Part shown: positions 55,543 to 64,000 of the stretch, one piece after another
How the letters are laid out: every line of letters starts with the position of its first letter
How positions within the stretch are numbered: position 1 is the first letter of the stretch
NCBI RefSeq assembly: GCF_019457595.1
Contig: NZ_CP080419.1
Coordinates: 1,302,001-1,366,000 of the forward strand
Direction: 5' to 3'
Source of the DNA: Shewanella psychrotolerans
Lineage (GTDB): Bacteria > Pseudomonadota > Gammaproteobacteria > Enterobacterales > Shewanellaceae
Length of the DNA stretch: 64,000 bases
Notes under the pieces: generated by a model
Databases searched by the model: none
Told to the model about the DNA's origin: nothing
Seen by the model: the letters and a program-made list of their open reading frames with translations, nothing else
Made by a program: the position numbers and the translations under genes

Positions 55543-58113
55543 TTAATTACTAGGCTCAGATAGCGCTTGGATTAGCGCTGCACTAAGCTCATCTTGTTGA
55601 ACTTGATCTAATTGTTGTCCGTCTGTCGTTTGCAACATGAAAAAATCTTCGGCTCGTTCACCAATAGTGGTAATTTTCGCGCCTAACAGCGACACCTGAC
55701 AACGATAGAAAATATCACCGACTTTAGCCAGTAGTCCTGGGCTGTCTAATGCGATTAATTCCATCATGGTGGTTTTTTGCTTACGTGTAGGCAAAAAACT
55801 GACTTGGGTGCGAACTCTAAAAGGTTTCATCTGCCTAGGTAGCTTTTTAAATTTAGGCAGTTTCGCGGTATCGCTATTTAATGCTTTGATGACCGCTTTT
55901 TTCAATCCTTGTATTCGAGATATTTGCGAAACCGGGTTGCCATCTTGCTCCAAAATGACAAAAGAATCCAGTGCATAACCATCCTTTGAGTTCATGATAC
56001 TGGCATCATGAACATTTATATTCTTGTTATCCAGTACTGCCATAACCGTGGCGAATAACTTAGGTTTATCTGGACTATAAACAAAAATTTCTGTTCCGCC
56101 TCGAGTTGTATGCTTAGAGATCAATACCAGTGGTTCGTCATGCTTATGTTTGAGTATCGCTTCAGCATGCCAAGCAATTTGATTGGGCTGATGGCGAAGG
56201 AAGTAGTCAGCTTTAAAACGCTGCCATAATAGGTCTAGACTCTTCTCTTTGATGCCGCGTCTTAATAGCTCCTTTTTCGCTTTAGCTTGGTGCTCTCTCA
56301 CTCTGGCTCTAATATCTACAGGTTTTTCCTTGCCCCTTGCGAGGACCCGTTGGGTTGAAAAGTACAGATCGCGTAATAGCGAGCCTTTCCAGTTATTCCA
56401 AGTTTTCTCGTTGGTTGCGCAGATATCGGCCACGGTTAGGCAGTAAAGATAACTCAGGTGCACCGCATCACGCACTTTATCGGCGAATTCGGCAACGATG
56501 TCAGGATCTGAAATATCGCGGCGCTGAGCCGTAACCGACATCACCAAGTGATTTTCCACTAACCAACTGACTAGACGACCGTCGTGTTTATTTAAGCCAT
56601 GCAGATCGCAAAACGCCTGTGCATCTACCGCACCAAGCTTGCTGTGATCGCCGCCGCGTCCCTTGCCAATGTCATGAAAAATAGCAGCCAGTACCAATAG
56701 CCCTTTTTTGGGAAGTTGATTTATTAATACTGCGCCTAATGGAAATTCCTCTTTTTGCTCCGATTGAGAGAAGCGATCAATATTGAGCAGTAATCTGTGG
56801 GTATGCTCGTCAACGGTATAGGCATGAAATAGATCAAACTGCATTTGACCTTCAATATTGCGCCAAGCGGGTATATAAGCGGATAACATACCGTGGCTAT
56901 GCATTAATGATAGCGATGCTATGCCACGTGGATGACGTAAGATTTGGAGAAATACCGCTCGACAACGCTCATTTTCCATCAAAGGTTGTGTTTGTGAGCG
57001 TCGAGCGCGGCGCAGGCTGCGTAGGGTAGGCGCATAAATCGCTTTAACATTTGAGTTGCGTGCGACTTGCAAGAATAGACCCATTAATTCAGCTGGATCA
57101 TCAAAAAGATCCGGTGTTAGCAGTTCGATAAAGATACCGCGGCGTTGATAGTTTTCGTCAATCTTTTTAATTTCTAACGCTTTGGTATGCCCAAGTGTCG
57201 CTCGTTTAAACAGTTGCAATAGCATCTGGTTTAATTCCATCACTCGGCGCACGGTGCGATAGTAGCGTTTCATCATTTGTTCAACTGCTAGCTGGGTCTC
57301 ATCCTTGTAACCAAGCAGTTCCGCGACTTGGCGCTGAAGATCGAACAGTAAACGGTTTTCATCACGTCCAGAGATCAGGTGCAACGCAAAGCGCAGACGC
57401 CAAAGATAATCTTGACACTCTAGCAGTTCATCTAACTCATTTTTTTCTAAAAAACCGTGGCTGAGAAGCTCTTCTGCGCAGCTAGCAGCAAAATAGCGCA
57501 TGGCAACCCAAGTAATCGTTTGGATATCTCTTAAGCCACCTGGACATGATTTTATATTAGGCTCGAGATCGAACGCGCTGGCTTTTGCATGCCTAGCAAA
57601 TTGCTCGTCGCGTTTAGCGACAAAGAACTCGCTAGCAGGCCAGAAATTAGCTTCTCGTACACCATCATAAAGTTGATTAAACAGGGTTTGCTGACCACTT
57701 AATAACCGTGCTTCGAGTAAATTGGTCGCTATGGTAATATCGTTAAGACCAAGCGCTAGGGTTTCATTTAAGGTTCGAACACTATGACCCACTTCTAAGC
57801 CTGCATCCCAAAGAAACGCAATATAGTTTCCTAGAGCGACTTCTCCTGCTTTAGATAGCTTGCCATCGATAAGAAATAAAAGATCGACATCAGATTGAGG
57901 ATGCAACTCACCACGGCCGTAACCGCCTACGGCAATGAGGGCGATAGGGTGCTCAGTGAGTTGATGTAATTGCCATTGCTTAATGAGCAGTTCATCGACA
58001 AATCGGCAACGCTGACTTACCAGCTCGGTTACCGATTCTCCAGCGCTAAATCGCTCTAATAGTTCTTGGTTTTGTTGTTTTAAGGCGGTCTTTGCTGTTA
58101 GCGCTGTGTTCAT
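55543..58113 (-). CDS. glnD: GlnD, bifunctional PII uridylyltransferase/uridylyl-removing enzyme
   Basis: Nitrogen sensor that uridylylates PII when glutamine is low and removes UMP when it is high. The 856 residues run from ATG 58113, chosen because TAAGGAC lies just upstream; a longer frame start has no such site. Domains are the nucleotidyltransferase ([19 protein letters not shown]), a helical region, the HD domain ([17 protein letters not shown]), and two C-terminal ACT domains ([43 protein letters not shown]). It follows map with a large palindrome between them. Confidence 0.97.
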   Translation of the reverse strand: MNTALTAKTALKQQNQELLERFSAGESVTELVSQRCRFVDELLIKQWQLHQLTEHPIALIAVGGYGRGELHPQSDVDLLFLIDGKLSKAGEVALGNYIAFLWDAGLEVGHSVRTLNETLALGLNDITIATNLLEARLLSGQQTLFNQLYDGVREANFWPASEFFVAKRDEQFARHAKASAFDLEPNIKSCPGGLRDIQTITWVAMRYFAASCAEELLSHGFLEKNELDELLECQDYLWRLRFALHLISGRDENRLLFDLQRQVAELLGYKDETQLAVEQMMKRYYRTVRRVMELNQMLLQLFKRATLGHTKALEIKKIDENYQRRGIFIELLTPDLFDDPAELMGLFLQVARNSNVKAIYAPTLRSLRRARRSQTQPLMENERCRAVFLQILRHPRGIASLSLMHSHGMLSAYIPAWRNIEGQMQFDLFHAYTVDEHTHRLLLNIDRFSQSEQKEEFPLGAVLINQLPKKGLLVLAAIFHDIGKGRGGDHSKLGAVDAQAFCDLHGLNKHDGRLVSWLVENHLVMSVTAQRRDISDPDIVAEFADKVRDAVHLSYLYCLTVADICATNEKTWNNWKGSLLRDLYFSTQRVLARGKEKPVDIRARVREHQAKAKKELLRRGIKEKSLDLLWQRFKADYFLRHQPNQIAWHAEAILKHKHDEPLVLISKHTTRGGTEIFVYSPDKPKLFATVMAVLDNKNINVHDASIMNSKDGYALDSFVILEQDGNPVSQISRIQGLKKAVIKALNSDTAKLPKFKKLPRQMKPFRVRTQVSFLPTRKQKTTMMELIALDSPGLLAKVGDIFYRCQVSLLGAKITTIGERAEDFFMLQTTDGQQLDQVQQDELSAALIQALSEPSN

Positions 58114-58133
58114 TGTTGTCCTTAAATCTGATA

Positions 58134-58163
58134 AAGATAGCAAGTATTAATACTTGCTATCTT
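58134..58163. repeat. Perfect 30-bp palindrome between map and glnD
   Basis: AAGATAGCAAGTATT followed directly by its reverse complement. In RNA it would form a 13-15 bp hairpin. On the minus strand TTTATCAGATTT follows, so it may be a partial terminator of map or a processing site before glnD. The glnD ribosome binding site begins only about 10 bases after it. Confidence 0.75.
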
Positions 58164-58191
58164 GAGTTACCGCAACACAGAATGTAGGCAG

Positions 58192-58989
58192 TTAATGGTT
58201 GATGATACGCGGAAAATCCTCTTCTTCGCGTAGGGTTAATACTTCAACACCAGTAGGTGTGATTAATAAAGTATGTTCCCATTGGGCGGAGTTTTTCCCA
58301 TCAGAAGTGGTGACCGTCCAGTTATCATCTTTGTCTAATACACTGGTGTGGCGACCTGCATTTATCATGGGTTCGATGGTAAAACACATACCTGGGCGCA
58401 ATAGGGTTTTATCATTATTCTTATAATGCATGACCTGAGGTTCTTCATGGAAACCCGCGCCAATACCGTGGCCGCAATAGTCAGTAACAATACTGTATTT
58501 TTCTAAGCCAGTTTTCTTACCTTTAACATATTTCTCGATGATGGTACCAATTTCTCCTAGTTTCATCCCTGGGCGCACTTTTTTGATGGCTTCGTAAAGA
58601 CTTTCTTGAGCGATGCGGCAGAGGCGCTTGTCTTTAGCGCTAACATCACCAATTAAGAACATCTTAGAGGTATCGCCATGATAGCCGTCTTTAATGACAG
58701 TAATATCGAGATTAATAATGTCACCGTCTTTTAATGCTCTGTCGCTCGGAATGCCGTGACAAATGACTTCGTTAATAGAGGTACAAATAGATTTAGGGAA
58801 GCCGTGATAATCGAGCGGGGCAGAAATTGCGCCTTGTTCTTCTGTGTACTTAGCGCAAATATCGTTGAGTTCGTTAGTCGTTACGCCAGCCTTTACATAA
58901 GGGGCTATCATCTCTAGTACGTCAGCGGCCAATTTACCTGCGGCGCGCATTTTTTCAATCTCTTCGGCTGTTTTAATCACTATACTCAT
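58192..58989 (-). CDS. map: Map, type I methionine aminopeptidase
   Basis: Removes the initiator methionine from nascent proteins. The 265 residues hold the expected metal ligands: Asp in NLDITVIKDGYHGDTSKMF, His in YCGHGIGAGFHEEP, Glu in FTIEPMINAG and Glu in QWEHTLLITPTG. The substrate His lies in DYHGFPKSICTSINEVICHGIP. It diverges from rpsB, the classical gammaproteobacterial arrangement. Confidence 0.98.
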   Translation of the reverse strand: MSIVIKTAEEIEKMRAAGKLAADVLEMIAPYVKAGVTTNELNDICAKYTEEQGAISAPLDYHGFPKSICTSINEVICHGIPSDRALKDGDIINLDITVIKDGYHGDTSKMFLIGDVSAKDKRLCRIAQESLYEAIKKVRPGMKLGEIGTIIEKYVKGKKTGLEKYSIVTDYCGHGIGAGFHEEPQVMHYKNNDKTLLRPGMCFTIEPMINAGRHTSVLDKDDNWTVTTSDGKNSAQWEHTLLITPTGVEVLTLREEEDFPRIINH

Positions 58990-59047
58990 TAAGCTGTCTC
59001 TTGGGTTTTGGTAGCTGCATTTTGGGCGCGTTTGCTACGCTAAAAAT

Positions 59048-59076
59048 TTGTGTTTGCGCTGGTATTATGGTATAAA
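59048..59076 (+). promoter_or_regulatory. rpsB promoter
   Basis: TTGTGT and TATAAA are separated by exactly 17 bases and followed by a GC-rich discriminator (GCGCGCC), typical of ribosomal-protein promoters under growth-rate and ppGpp control. It lies about 190 bases upstream of the rpsB ATG. Confidence 0.7.
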
Positions 59077-59184
59077 GCGCGCCGTTACGTTTGACTCTTA
59101 CCTACTTTGTCGTCTGACATTAGATTTAAGAGCGGATGTGGCAGCCATTATACATGGCAATTACTAAATACTAAATCACACACG

Positions 59185-59260
59185 TATCGACACGTTCTCC
59201 GGGGTGCCTATTTAGGTCGGAGATATGGGATGCGTGGAGGTCTAACCCCTAATTTTAAGG
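59185..59260 (+). promoter_or_regulatory. rpsB mRNA leader with pseudoknot (t44/S2-type)
   Basis: The leader has nested stems CACG/CGTG (59191-59194 with 59233-59236) and TCTCCG/CGGAGA (59196-59201 with 59218-59223). The loop GGGGT (59201-59205) can pair with ACCCC (59245-59249), giving a pseudoknot just before the AAGG ribosome binding site. The rpsB leader (t44 RNA) of gammaproteobacteria is the known target of autoregulation by S2. The match here is by structure, not by a covariance search. Confidence 0.65.
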
Positions 59261-59267
59261 TAATAAA

Positions 59268-59996
59268 ATGACTACAGTTTCAATGCGCGACATGCTTCAA
59301 GCCGGTGTTCACTTCGGTCACCAAACTCGTTACTGGAACCCAAAGATGAAGCCATTCATCTTCGGCGCTCGCAACGGTGTTCACATCATTAACCTAGAGC
59401 ACACTGTGCCTATGTTCAATGAAGCATTAGCGTTTATCAGCAACGTAGCATCTAAGAAAGGTAAAGTGCTTTTCGTAGGTACTAAGCGCGCTGCAAGCGA
59501 AGCTATCAAAGAAGCAGCAATTTCTTGTGATCAGTACTACGTTGATAACCGCTGGTTAGGCGGTATGTTGACTAACTGGAAAACAGTTCGTCAATCAATC
59601 AAGCGTCTTAAAGATCTTGAAAGCCAGTCTGTCGACGGTACTTTCGACAAGCTAACTAAGAAAGAAGCGCTTATGCGTACTCGTGAGCTTGAGAAGCTAG
59701 AGAAGTCTCTTGGTGGTATCAAGAACATGGGCGGCCTACCTGACGTTATCTTCGTTATCGGTGCTGACCATGAACACATCGCGATTAAAGAAGCTAACAA
59801 CCTTGGTATTCCAGTTGTTGCTGTTGTTGATACTAACTCTTCTCCAGACGGCATCAACTACATCGTTCCTGGTAACGATGATGCTATGCGTTCTATCCGT
59901 CTGTACACTGAGTCAGTTGCTGCAGCTGCTAAAGAAGGTCGTGGTCAAGACCTAGCTGTTCAAGCTGAGCAAGACGGTTTCGTAGAAGCTGAATAA
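59268..59996 (+). CDS. rpsB: Ribosomal protein S2
   Basis: Small-subunit ribosomal protein of 242 residues with the family signatures [39 protein letters not shown] and [28 protein letters not shown]. Codon use is that of a highly expressed gene. Followed by tsf after a hairpin attenuator/terminator. Confidence 0.99.
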   Translation: MTTVSMRDMLQAGVHFGHQTRYWNPKMKPFIFGARNGVHIINLEHTVPMFNEALAFISNVASKKGKVLFVGTKRAASEAIKEAAISCDQYYVDNRWLGGMLTNWKTVRQSIKRLKDLESQSVDGTFDKLTKKEALMRTRELEKLEKSLGGIKNMGGLPDVIFVIGADHEHIAIKEANNLGIPVVAVVDTNSSPDGINYIVPGNDDAMRSIRLYTESVAAAAKEGRGQDLAVQAEQDGFVEAE

Positions 59997-60048
59997 TAAG
60001 GCGAGATGAATTTCATCGCCCTTATTAACCAATAAGTATGATTGGTGA

Positions 60049-60076
60049 ACAGGGGCCTTAAGGCCCCTGTTTTTTC
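60049..60076 (+). terminator. Terminator/attenuator between rpsB and tsf
   Basis: The perfect 11-bp palindrome ACAGGGGCCTT/AAGGCCCCTGT is followed by TTTTTT. Partial termination here would set the S2 to EF-Ts ratio. Confidence 0.9.
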
Positions 60077-60114
60077 ACATTTGATTTGTAGAGATTTCTA
60101 TAGAGGATTTAACA

Positions 60115-60963
60115 ATGGCAATTACTGCTGCCCAAGTTAAAGAACTACGTGAGCGCACTGGCGCTGGCATGATGGATTGTAAAAAAGCGCTAACTGAAAC
60201 CAATGGTGACATTGAGCTAGCGATTGAAAATATGCGTAAGAGTGGTGCTGCTAAGGCTGCTAAAAAAGCGGGTAACATCGCTGCTGACGGCACAATCCTT
60301 ATCAAGCAAGGCGATGGTTTCGCTGCACTTTTAGAAGTTAACTGTCAAACTGACTTCGTTGCTAAAGACGGAAACTTCTTAGGATTTGCTAACGCTGTTC
60401 TAGATGTTGCTGCTGCATCTAAAGTCACTATCGAAGATTTGAAAGCACAGTTTGAAGAAACTCGTGTTGCACTAGTTGCTAAAATCGGTGAAAACATCAA
60501 TGTTCGTCGCGTTGAATATATCGATGGCGATAAGCTTGCTGTTTACCGTCACGGTGAACGTATCGGTGTTGTTGTAACTGGTGAAGCTGACGAAGAAACC
60601 CTTAAGCACATTGCAATGCACGTTGCTGCTTCTAAGCCTGAATACGTTAACCCAGAAGACGTTCCAGCTGATGTTGTTGAGAAAGAGAAAGCCGTTCAAA
60701 TCGAAATCGCAATGAACGAAGGCAAGCCTCAAGAGATCGCTGAGAAGATGGTTGCTGGTCGTATGAAGAAGTTTACTGGTGAGGTTTCTCTTACTGGTCA
60801 AGCATTCATCATGGAACCTAAGAAAACTGTTGGCGAAGTTCTTAAAGAGAAAGGCGCTTCGGTTTCTAACTTCATTCGTTTAGAAGTTGGTGAAGGTATC
60901 CAGAAGAAAGAAGAAGATTTCGCTGCTGAAGTTGCAGCGCAAATCGCTGCTTCTAAGGCGTAA
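60115..60963 (+). CDS. tsf: Elongation factor Ts
   Basis: GDP/GTP exchange factor for EF-Tu. The 282 residues start with the UBA-like domain and signature [24 protein letters not shown], then the core with [22 protein letters not shown] and the C-terminal [34 protein letters not shown] site precedes the ATG. Confidence 0.99.
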   Translation: MAITAAQVKELRERTGAGMMDCKKALTETNGDIELAIENMRKSGAAKAAKKAGNIAADGTILIKQGDGFAALLEVNCQTDFVAKDGNFLGFANAVLDVAAASKVTIEDLKAQFEETRVALVAKIGENINVRRVEYIDGDKLAVYRHGERIGVVVTGEADEETLKHIAMHVAASKPEYVNPEDVPADVVEKEKAVQIEIAMNEGKPQEIAEKMVAGRMKKFTGEVSLTGQAFIMEPKKTVGEVLKEKGASVSNFIRLEVGEGIQKKEEDFAAEVAAQIAASKA

Positions 60964-60985
60964 TCGCCGCTTTTTAGATACACCC

Positions 60986-61011
60986 AAAACCGCAGCAATC
61001 GCTGCGGTTTT
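60986..61011 (+). terminator. Intrinsic terminator after tsf
   Basis: The perfect stem AAAACCGCAGC/GCTGCGGTTTT with an AATC loop is followed by GTTATG. A TATAAT at 61052-61057 (with a distant TTGCCG at 61027, 19-base spacer) may start the pyrH transcript. Confidence 0.85.
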
Positions 61012-61096
61012 GTTATGTCAATTAGATTGCCGCAACACGCATTTTTTCCGATATAATTGGCAAGTTACCCATCGGCATTTATCAGGATAAATAACT

Positions 61097-61843
61097 ATGA
61101 GCACAAATCCAAAACCTGCTTTTCGACGTATTCTTCTCAAATTGAGTGGCGAAGCCTTAATGGGCGAAGAAGGCTTTGGCATCGACCCCAAAGTGCTTGA
61201 TCGTATGGCACAAGAGGTTAAAGAGTTGGTTGAACTTGGTATCCAAGTAGGTGTTGTGATTGGTGGTGGTAACCTTTTCCGCGGTGAAGGATTAGCTAAA
61301 GCAGGTATGAACCGCGTTGTTGGCGACCATATGGGCATGTTAGCAACAGTTATGAATGGGTTGGCGATGCGAGATGCATTGCACCGTGCTTATGTCAATG
61401 CTCGTCTGATGTCAGCAATTCCCTTAAAAGGCGTCTGTGACGATTACAATTGGGCTGAAGCGATTAGTTTGCTTAAATCAGGTCGTGTGGTAATTTTTGC
61501 TGCGGGTACAGGTAATCCATTTTGCACCACAGATTCAGCAGCGTGTTTACGTGGGATTGAAATCGAAGCCGAAGTTGTACTTAAAGGTACCAAAGTCGAT
61601 GGCGTCTATTCAGACGACCCTGTGAAGAACCCTGAGGCTGTCAAATATGACGAAATGGGTTATGACGAAGTACTCGATAAAGAATTAAAAGTAATGGATC
61701 TTGCTGCATTTACACTTGCAAGAGACCACGATATGCCAATTTTAGTATTTAATATGAATAAGCCTGGTGCGCTGCGCCGTGTTATTATGGGCGACCATGA
61801 AGGCACGATGATCAAGAGTAGCCGCGCAAAATCAGCCGAATAA
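61097..61843 (+). CDS. pyrH: UMP kinase
   Basis: Phosphorylates UMP to UDP; 248 residues of the amino-acid-kinase fold. Signatures are [57 protein letters not shown] and [14 protein letters not shown]. It sits in the usual rpsB-tsf-pyrH-frr order. Confidence 0.99.
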   Translation: MSTNPKPAFRRILLKLSGEALMGEEGFGIDPKVLDRMAQEVKELVELGIQVGVVIGGGNLFRGEGLAKAGMNRVVGDHMGMLATVMNGLAMRDALHRAYVNARLMSAIPLKGVCDDYNWAEAISLLKSGRVVIFAAGTGNPFCTTDSAACLRGIEIEAEVVLKGTKVDGVYSDDPVKNPEAVKYDEMGYDEVLDKELKVMDLAAFTLARDHDMPILVFNMNKPGALRRVIMGDHEGTMIKSSRAKSAE

Positions 61844-61890
61844 ATTTGTTTGTACTAACGAAAACTTAGTAACCCAAAAGGATATTAAAC

Positions 61891-62448
61891 GTGATTAATG
61901 AGATCAAAGCAGATGCGAAACTTCGCATGGGTAAATGTGTAGAAGCGACTAAGACTCAAATGGCTAAAGTGCGTACAGGCCGTGCTCACCCAAGTCTACT
62001 TGATTCAATCAAGGTGTCTTATTACGGCTCAATGACGCCGCTTAAGCAAGTGGGTAATGTGTCAATTGAAGATTCAAGAACACTGGCTGTAACGGTATTT
62101 GATTCGACGCTAATTCCTGTGGTAGAAAAAGCGATTATGAGTTCAGATCTTGGTCTTAATCCAATGTCAGCAGGTACAACTATCCGTATTCCGCTACCAG
62201 CCTTAACTGAAGAACGCCGTAAAGACTTAATCAAAGTTGTTCGCGCTGAGGCTGAAAATGGTCGTATCGCAGTACGTAACGTACGTCGTGATGCGAACTC
62301 AGATGTAAAAGCATTAGAGAAAGACAAAGAGTGTACAGAAGATGATGTACGTCGCAGTGAAGACGAGATTCAAAAGTTTACTGATGCTCACGTTAAAATG
62401 ATTGACGAGATTTTGGCTGCAAAAGAAGCTGAGTTGATGGAAGTCTAA
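61891..62448 (+). CDS. frr: Ribosome recycling factor
   Basis: Splits post-termination ribosomes together with EF-G. The 185-residue protein has the three-helix bundle signature [23 protein letters not shown] and [39 protein letters not shown]. The start is GTG at 61891, with AAAAGGATATTAAAC upstream. Confidence 0.99.
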   Translation: MINEIKADAKLRMGKCVEATKTQMAKVRTGRAHPSLLDSIKVSYYGSMTPLKQVGNVSIEDSRTLAVTVFDSTLIPVVEKAIMSSDLGLNPMSAGTTIRIPLPALTEERRKDLIKVVRAEAENGRIAVRNVRRDANSDVKALEKDKECTEDDVRRSEDEIQKFTDAHVKMIDEILAAKEAELMEV

Positions 62449-62476
62449 TCTCCCAGCTTAGTCACTAGAGTTAACA

Positions 62477-62503
62477 CGCCGTGTAGGGGTATACTACACG
62501 GCG
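62477..62503 (+). terminator. Hairpin after frr
   Basis: The perfect 10-bp stem CGCCGTGTAG/CTACACGGCG is followed by TTTGCTATTTT, a weak T-tract, so it may be a partial terminator before uppS. Confidence 0.7.
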
Positions 62504-62529
62504 TTTGCTATTTTAAAGGGTTGTAATAG

Positions 62530-63324
62530 ATGTCGATCGAACCTCAAACTGGCACTGAGTTTTCAAATGAAACACTCTCAGAGCTAGTAAAGCAGTCTAC
62601 CCCTAAGCACGTTGCGATCATCATGGATGGGAATGGGCGCTGGGCTCAGACTCAAGGTAAGCCTCGTGTCATTGGACACAAAGCTGGGGTTAAGGCTGTT
62701 AGACGTGCCGTAAGCACGGCTCGAGAGATGGGGATAGGCTCACTGACATTGTTTGCATTTTCAAGTGAGAATTGGCGTAGACCCGACAAAGAAGTCAGTT
62801 TGTTGATGGAGCTATTTTTTACTGTGTTGCAAAGAGAACTCAAACTGCTGCACAAAAACGGCGTTCGTCTTAACATCATTGGTGATATCAGCCGTTTTTC
62901 AGTGCGTTTGCAAAAGCAAATTGCCTCCGCAATGGCGAAAACCGCCGATAATGATGGTTTGATTTTGAACGTTGCAGCCAACTATGGTGGTCGTTGGGAC
63001 ATTATCCAAGCGGCACAAACCTTAGCCAAAAAGGTTGAATCTGGTGAAATGAACAGCAGTCAGTTCACTGAGGAGGCGTTAAGTCAGCATTTATGCATGC
63101 AAAATCAGCCGGAAGTTGATTTAATGATCCGAACGGGTGGAGATTACCGCATCAGTAACTTTGTCCTCTGGCAGGCAGCCTATGCAGAGTTAGTATTTAC
63201 TGATGTACTTTGGCCCGATTTCGATGAGCAAACCTTTAAAGATGCGGTAGCCGTATTTGCTACACGCCAGCGCCGTTTTGGGTTAACGGGATCTCAAATT
63301 GAGACATTACAGGCTGAATGCTAA
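62530..63324 (+). CDS. uppS: Undecaprenyl diphosphate synthase
   Basis: Makes the C55 lipid carrier for peptidoglycan from FPP and IPP. The 264 residues contain [24 protein letters not shown] (catalytic Asp), [13 protein letters not shown], and [35 protein letters not shown]. The ATG is 81 bases after frr. Confidence 0.98.
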   Translation: MSIEPQTGTEFSNETLSELVKQSTPKHVAIIMDGNGRWAQTQGKPRVIGHKAGVKAVRRAVSTAREMGIGSLTLFAFSSENWRRPDKEVSLLMELFFTVLQRELKLLHKNGVRLNIIGDISRFSVRLQKQIASAMAKTADNDGLILNVAANYGGRWDIIQAAQTLAKKVESGEMNSSQFTEEALSQHLCMQNQPEVDLMIRTGGDYRISNFVLWQAAYAELVFTDVLWPDFDEQTFKDAVAVFATRQRRFGLTGSQIETLQAEC

Positions 63325-63342
63325 ATAATAAGAGGGAAGGTT

Positions 63343-64000
63343 TTGCTAAAACATAGAATAATAACAGCAGTATGGTTAATCCCCTTGGTTATGGGAGCCA
63401 TATTCTTTTTCCCTGTGGAGTATTTTTCATGGGCGTTGGTTGCGGTCTTTTTAATCGCAGGCAAAGAGTGGGGGCGCATTATTGATAAGCGCTGTAATAT
63501 TACTCAGTGGAGTTTTACCTTAACGATTGGGATACTGCTTGTTGCACTGAATATGTTAGTGCCGACGGAGCAAGTTTGGTTGAATGGTAGCTTACATCCC
63601 ATATTTATGGCCATAATGCTGATTGGCGCCATTTGGTGGGCCATTTCATTATTACTCGTGCTCTCTTTCCCGAAAAGCTCCGCCTTGTGGGGCAAAAGTC
63701 ACATGTTTAAGTCCATGTTTGGGCAGTTGACATTAATCCCTTGTTTTACGGCACTTATTGCACTAAAAGCCTTAAGCAGTGAAGCGAGTCCTTATTATGG
63801 TGGCACGTTAGTTTTCTTGGTGATGTTAACAGTATGGGCCACCGATTCAGGCGCTTATTTTGCAGGTAAAGCGTTAGGTAAACACAAGCTAATGCCTAAT
63901 GTCAGTCCTGCGAAAACCATTGAGGGTCTAGTGGGCGGCCTATTAACCACTATGATTGTTGTCGCTGGCATTATGTATGTTTCGCCAGAGCAAGAAGTGG
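63343..64000 (+). CDS. cdsA: CdsA, phosphatidate cytidylyltransferase (N-terminal part)
   Basis: Makes CDP-diacylglycerol for phospholipid synthesis. The gene starts with TTG at 63343, 18 bases after uppS, with GAGGGAAGG just upstream, and runs off the end of the window. The 219 visible residues (LKHRIITAVWLIPLVMGAIF) hold several membrane helices and the conserved VWATDSGAYFAGKALGKHKLMPNVSPAKTIEG region. Position after uppS is the conserved order. Confidence 0.95.
   Translation, partial: MLKHRIITAVWLIPLVMGAIFFFPVEYFSWALVAVFLIAGKEWGRIIDKRCNITQWSFTLTIGILLVALNMLVPTEQVWLNGSLHPIFMAIMLIGAIWWAISLLLVLSFPKSSALWGKSHMFKSMFGQLTLIPCFTALIALKALSSEASPYYGGTLVFLVMLTVWATDSGAYFAGKALGKHKLMPNVSPAKTIEGLVGGLLTTMIVVAGIMYVSPEQEV

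Noticed and set aside
60472..60801. 109-residue minus-strand ORF inside tsf
   Set aside because: Antisense to a highly conserved gene; no start signal or family resemblance.

Overview
The window looks like a chromosomal segment of a marine Shewanella or a very close gammaproteobacterial relative. The main reasons are a complete omega-3 polyunsaturated fatty acid (EPA-type) synthase locus pfaR-pfaA-pfaB-pfaC-pfaD with a nearby pfaE, a typical gammaproteobacterial housekeeping order (yfgM-bamB-der at the left; dapD-glnD-map / rpsB-tsf-pyrH-frr-uppS-cdsA at the right), and several small lipoprotein and DUF families common in Shewanella. No sequence search was run, so the genus is an inference from gene content.

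Layout. 1-3.2 kb: end of yfgM, then bamB and der (outer-membrane assembly and ribosome biogenesis). 3.2-4.4 kb: two abutting minisatellites, an orphan membrane protein and a short dispersed repeat. 4.4-6.8 kb: a PhoP/PhoQ-like two-component system with a PepSY protein. 7-14.5 kb: envelope and periplasmic genes (anchored surface protein, cytochrome b561, small OMP, ModA-like binding protein, SYLF-like lipoprotein, zinc ribbon, Ntn-type acylase). 14.5-33 kb: the PUFA synthase locus on the minus strand. pfaR, pfaA, pfaB and pfaC are chained by one-base stop/start overlaps and pfaD follows after a short gap. 33-41 kb: lipoprotein, EF-G paralogue, diguanylate cyclase, RIO-type kinase, periplasmic phosphatase-like protein, RidA, and pfaE, whose product should activate the five acyl carrier domains of PfaA. 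41-45.5 kb: queF, syd and small conserved proteins.

45.5-47.2 kb has no protein gene. It holds two successive CsrB/CsrC-type regulatory RNAs. Each is dense in GGA motifs in small hairpin loops, ends in an intrinsic terminator, and lies downstream of a GacA/UvrY-type palindrome. They should titrate the translational regulator CsrA under BarA/UvrY control.

47.2-54.2 kb: DUF3301/DUF3549 genes, then a yqcC-truC-yqcA cluster interrupted by the decayed remains of an IS10-like (IS4 family) element, a PTS permease and purU. 54.7-64 kb: dapD, glnD and map on the minus strand, and on the plus strand rpsB (with a strong promoter and a pseudoknot-type leader), tsf, pyrH, frr, uppS and a truncated cdsA running off the end.

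The most noteworthy items are the paired Csr RNAs, PfaR as an apparently domesticated IS481-type transposase, the coupled pfaR-pfaA-pfaB-pfaC overlaps with a hairpin before the pfaA ribosome binding site, the IS10-like insertion into a dispersed repeat whose empty-site relative is at about 4.04 kb, and the double minisatellite at 3.4-3.7 kb.
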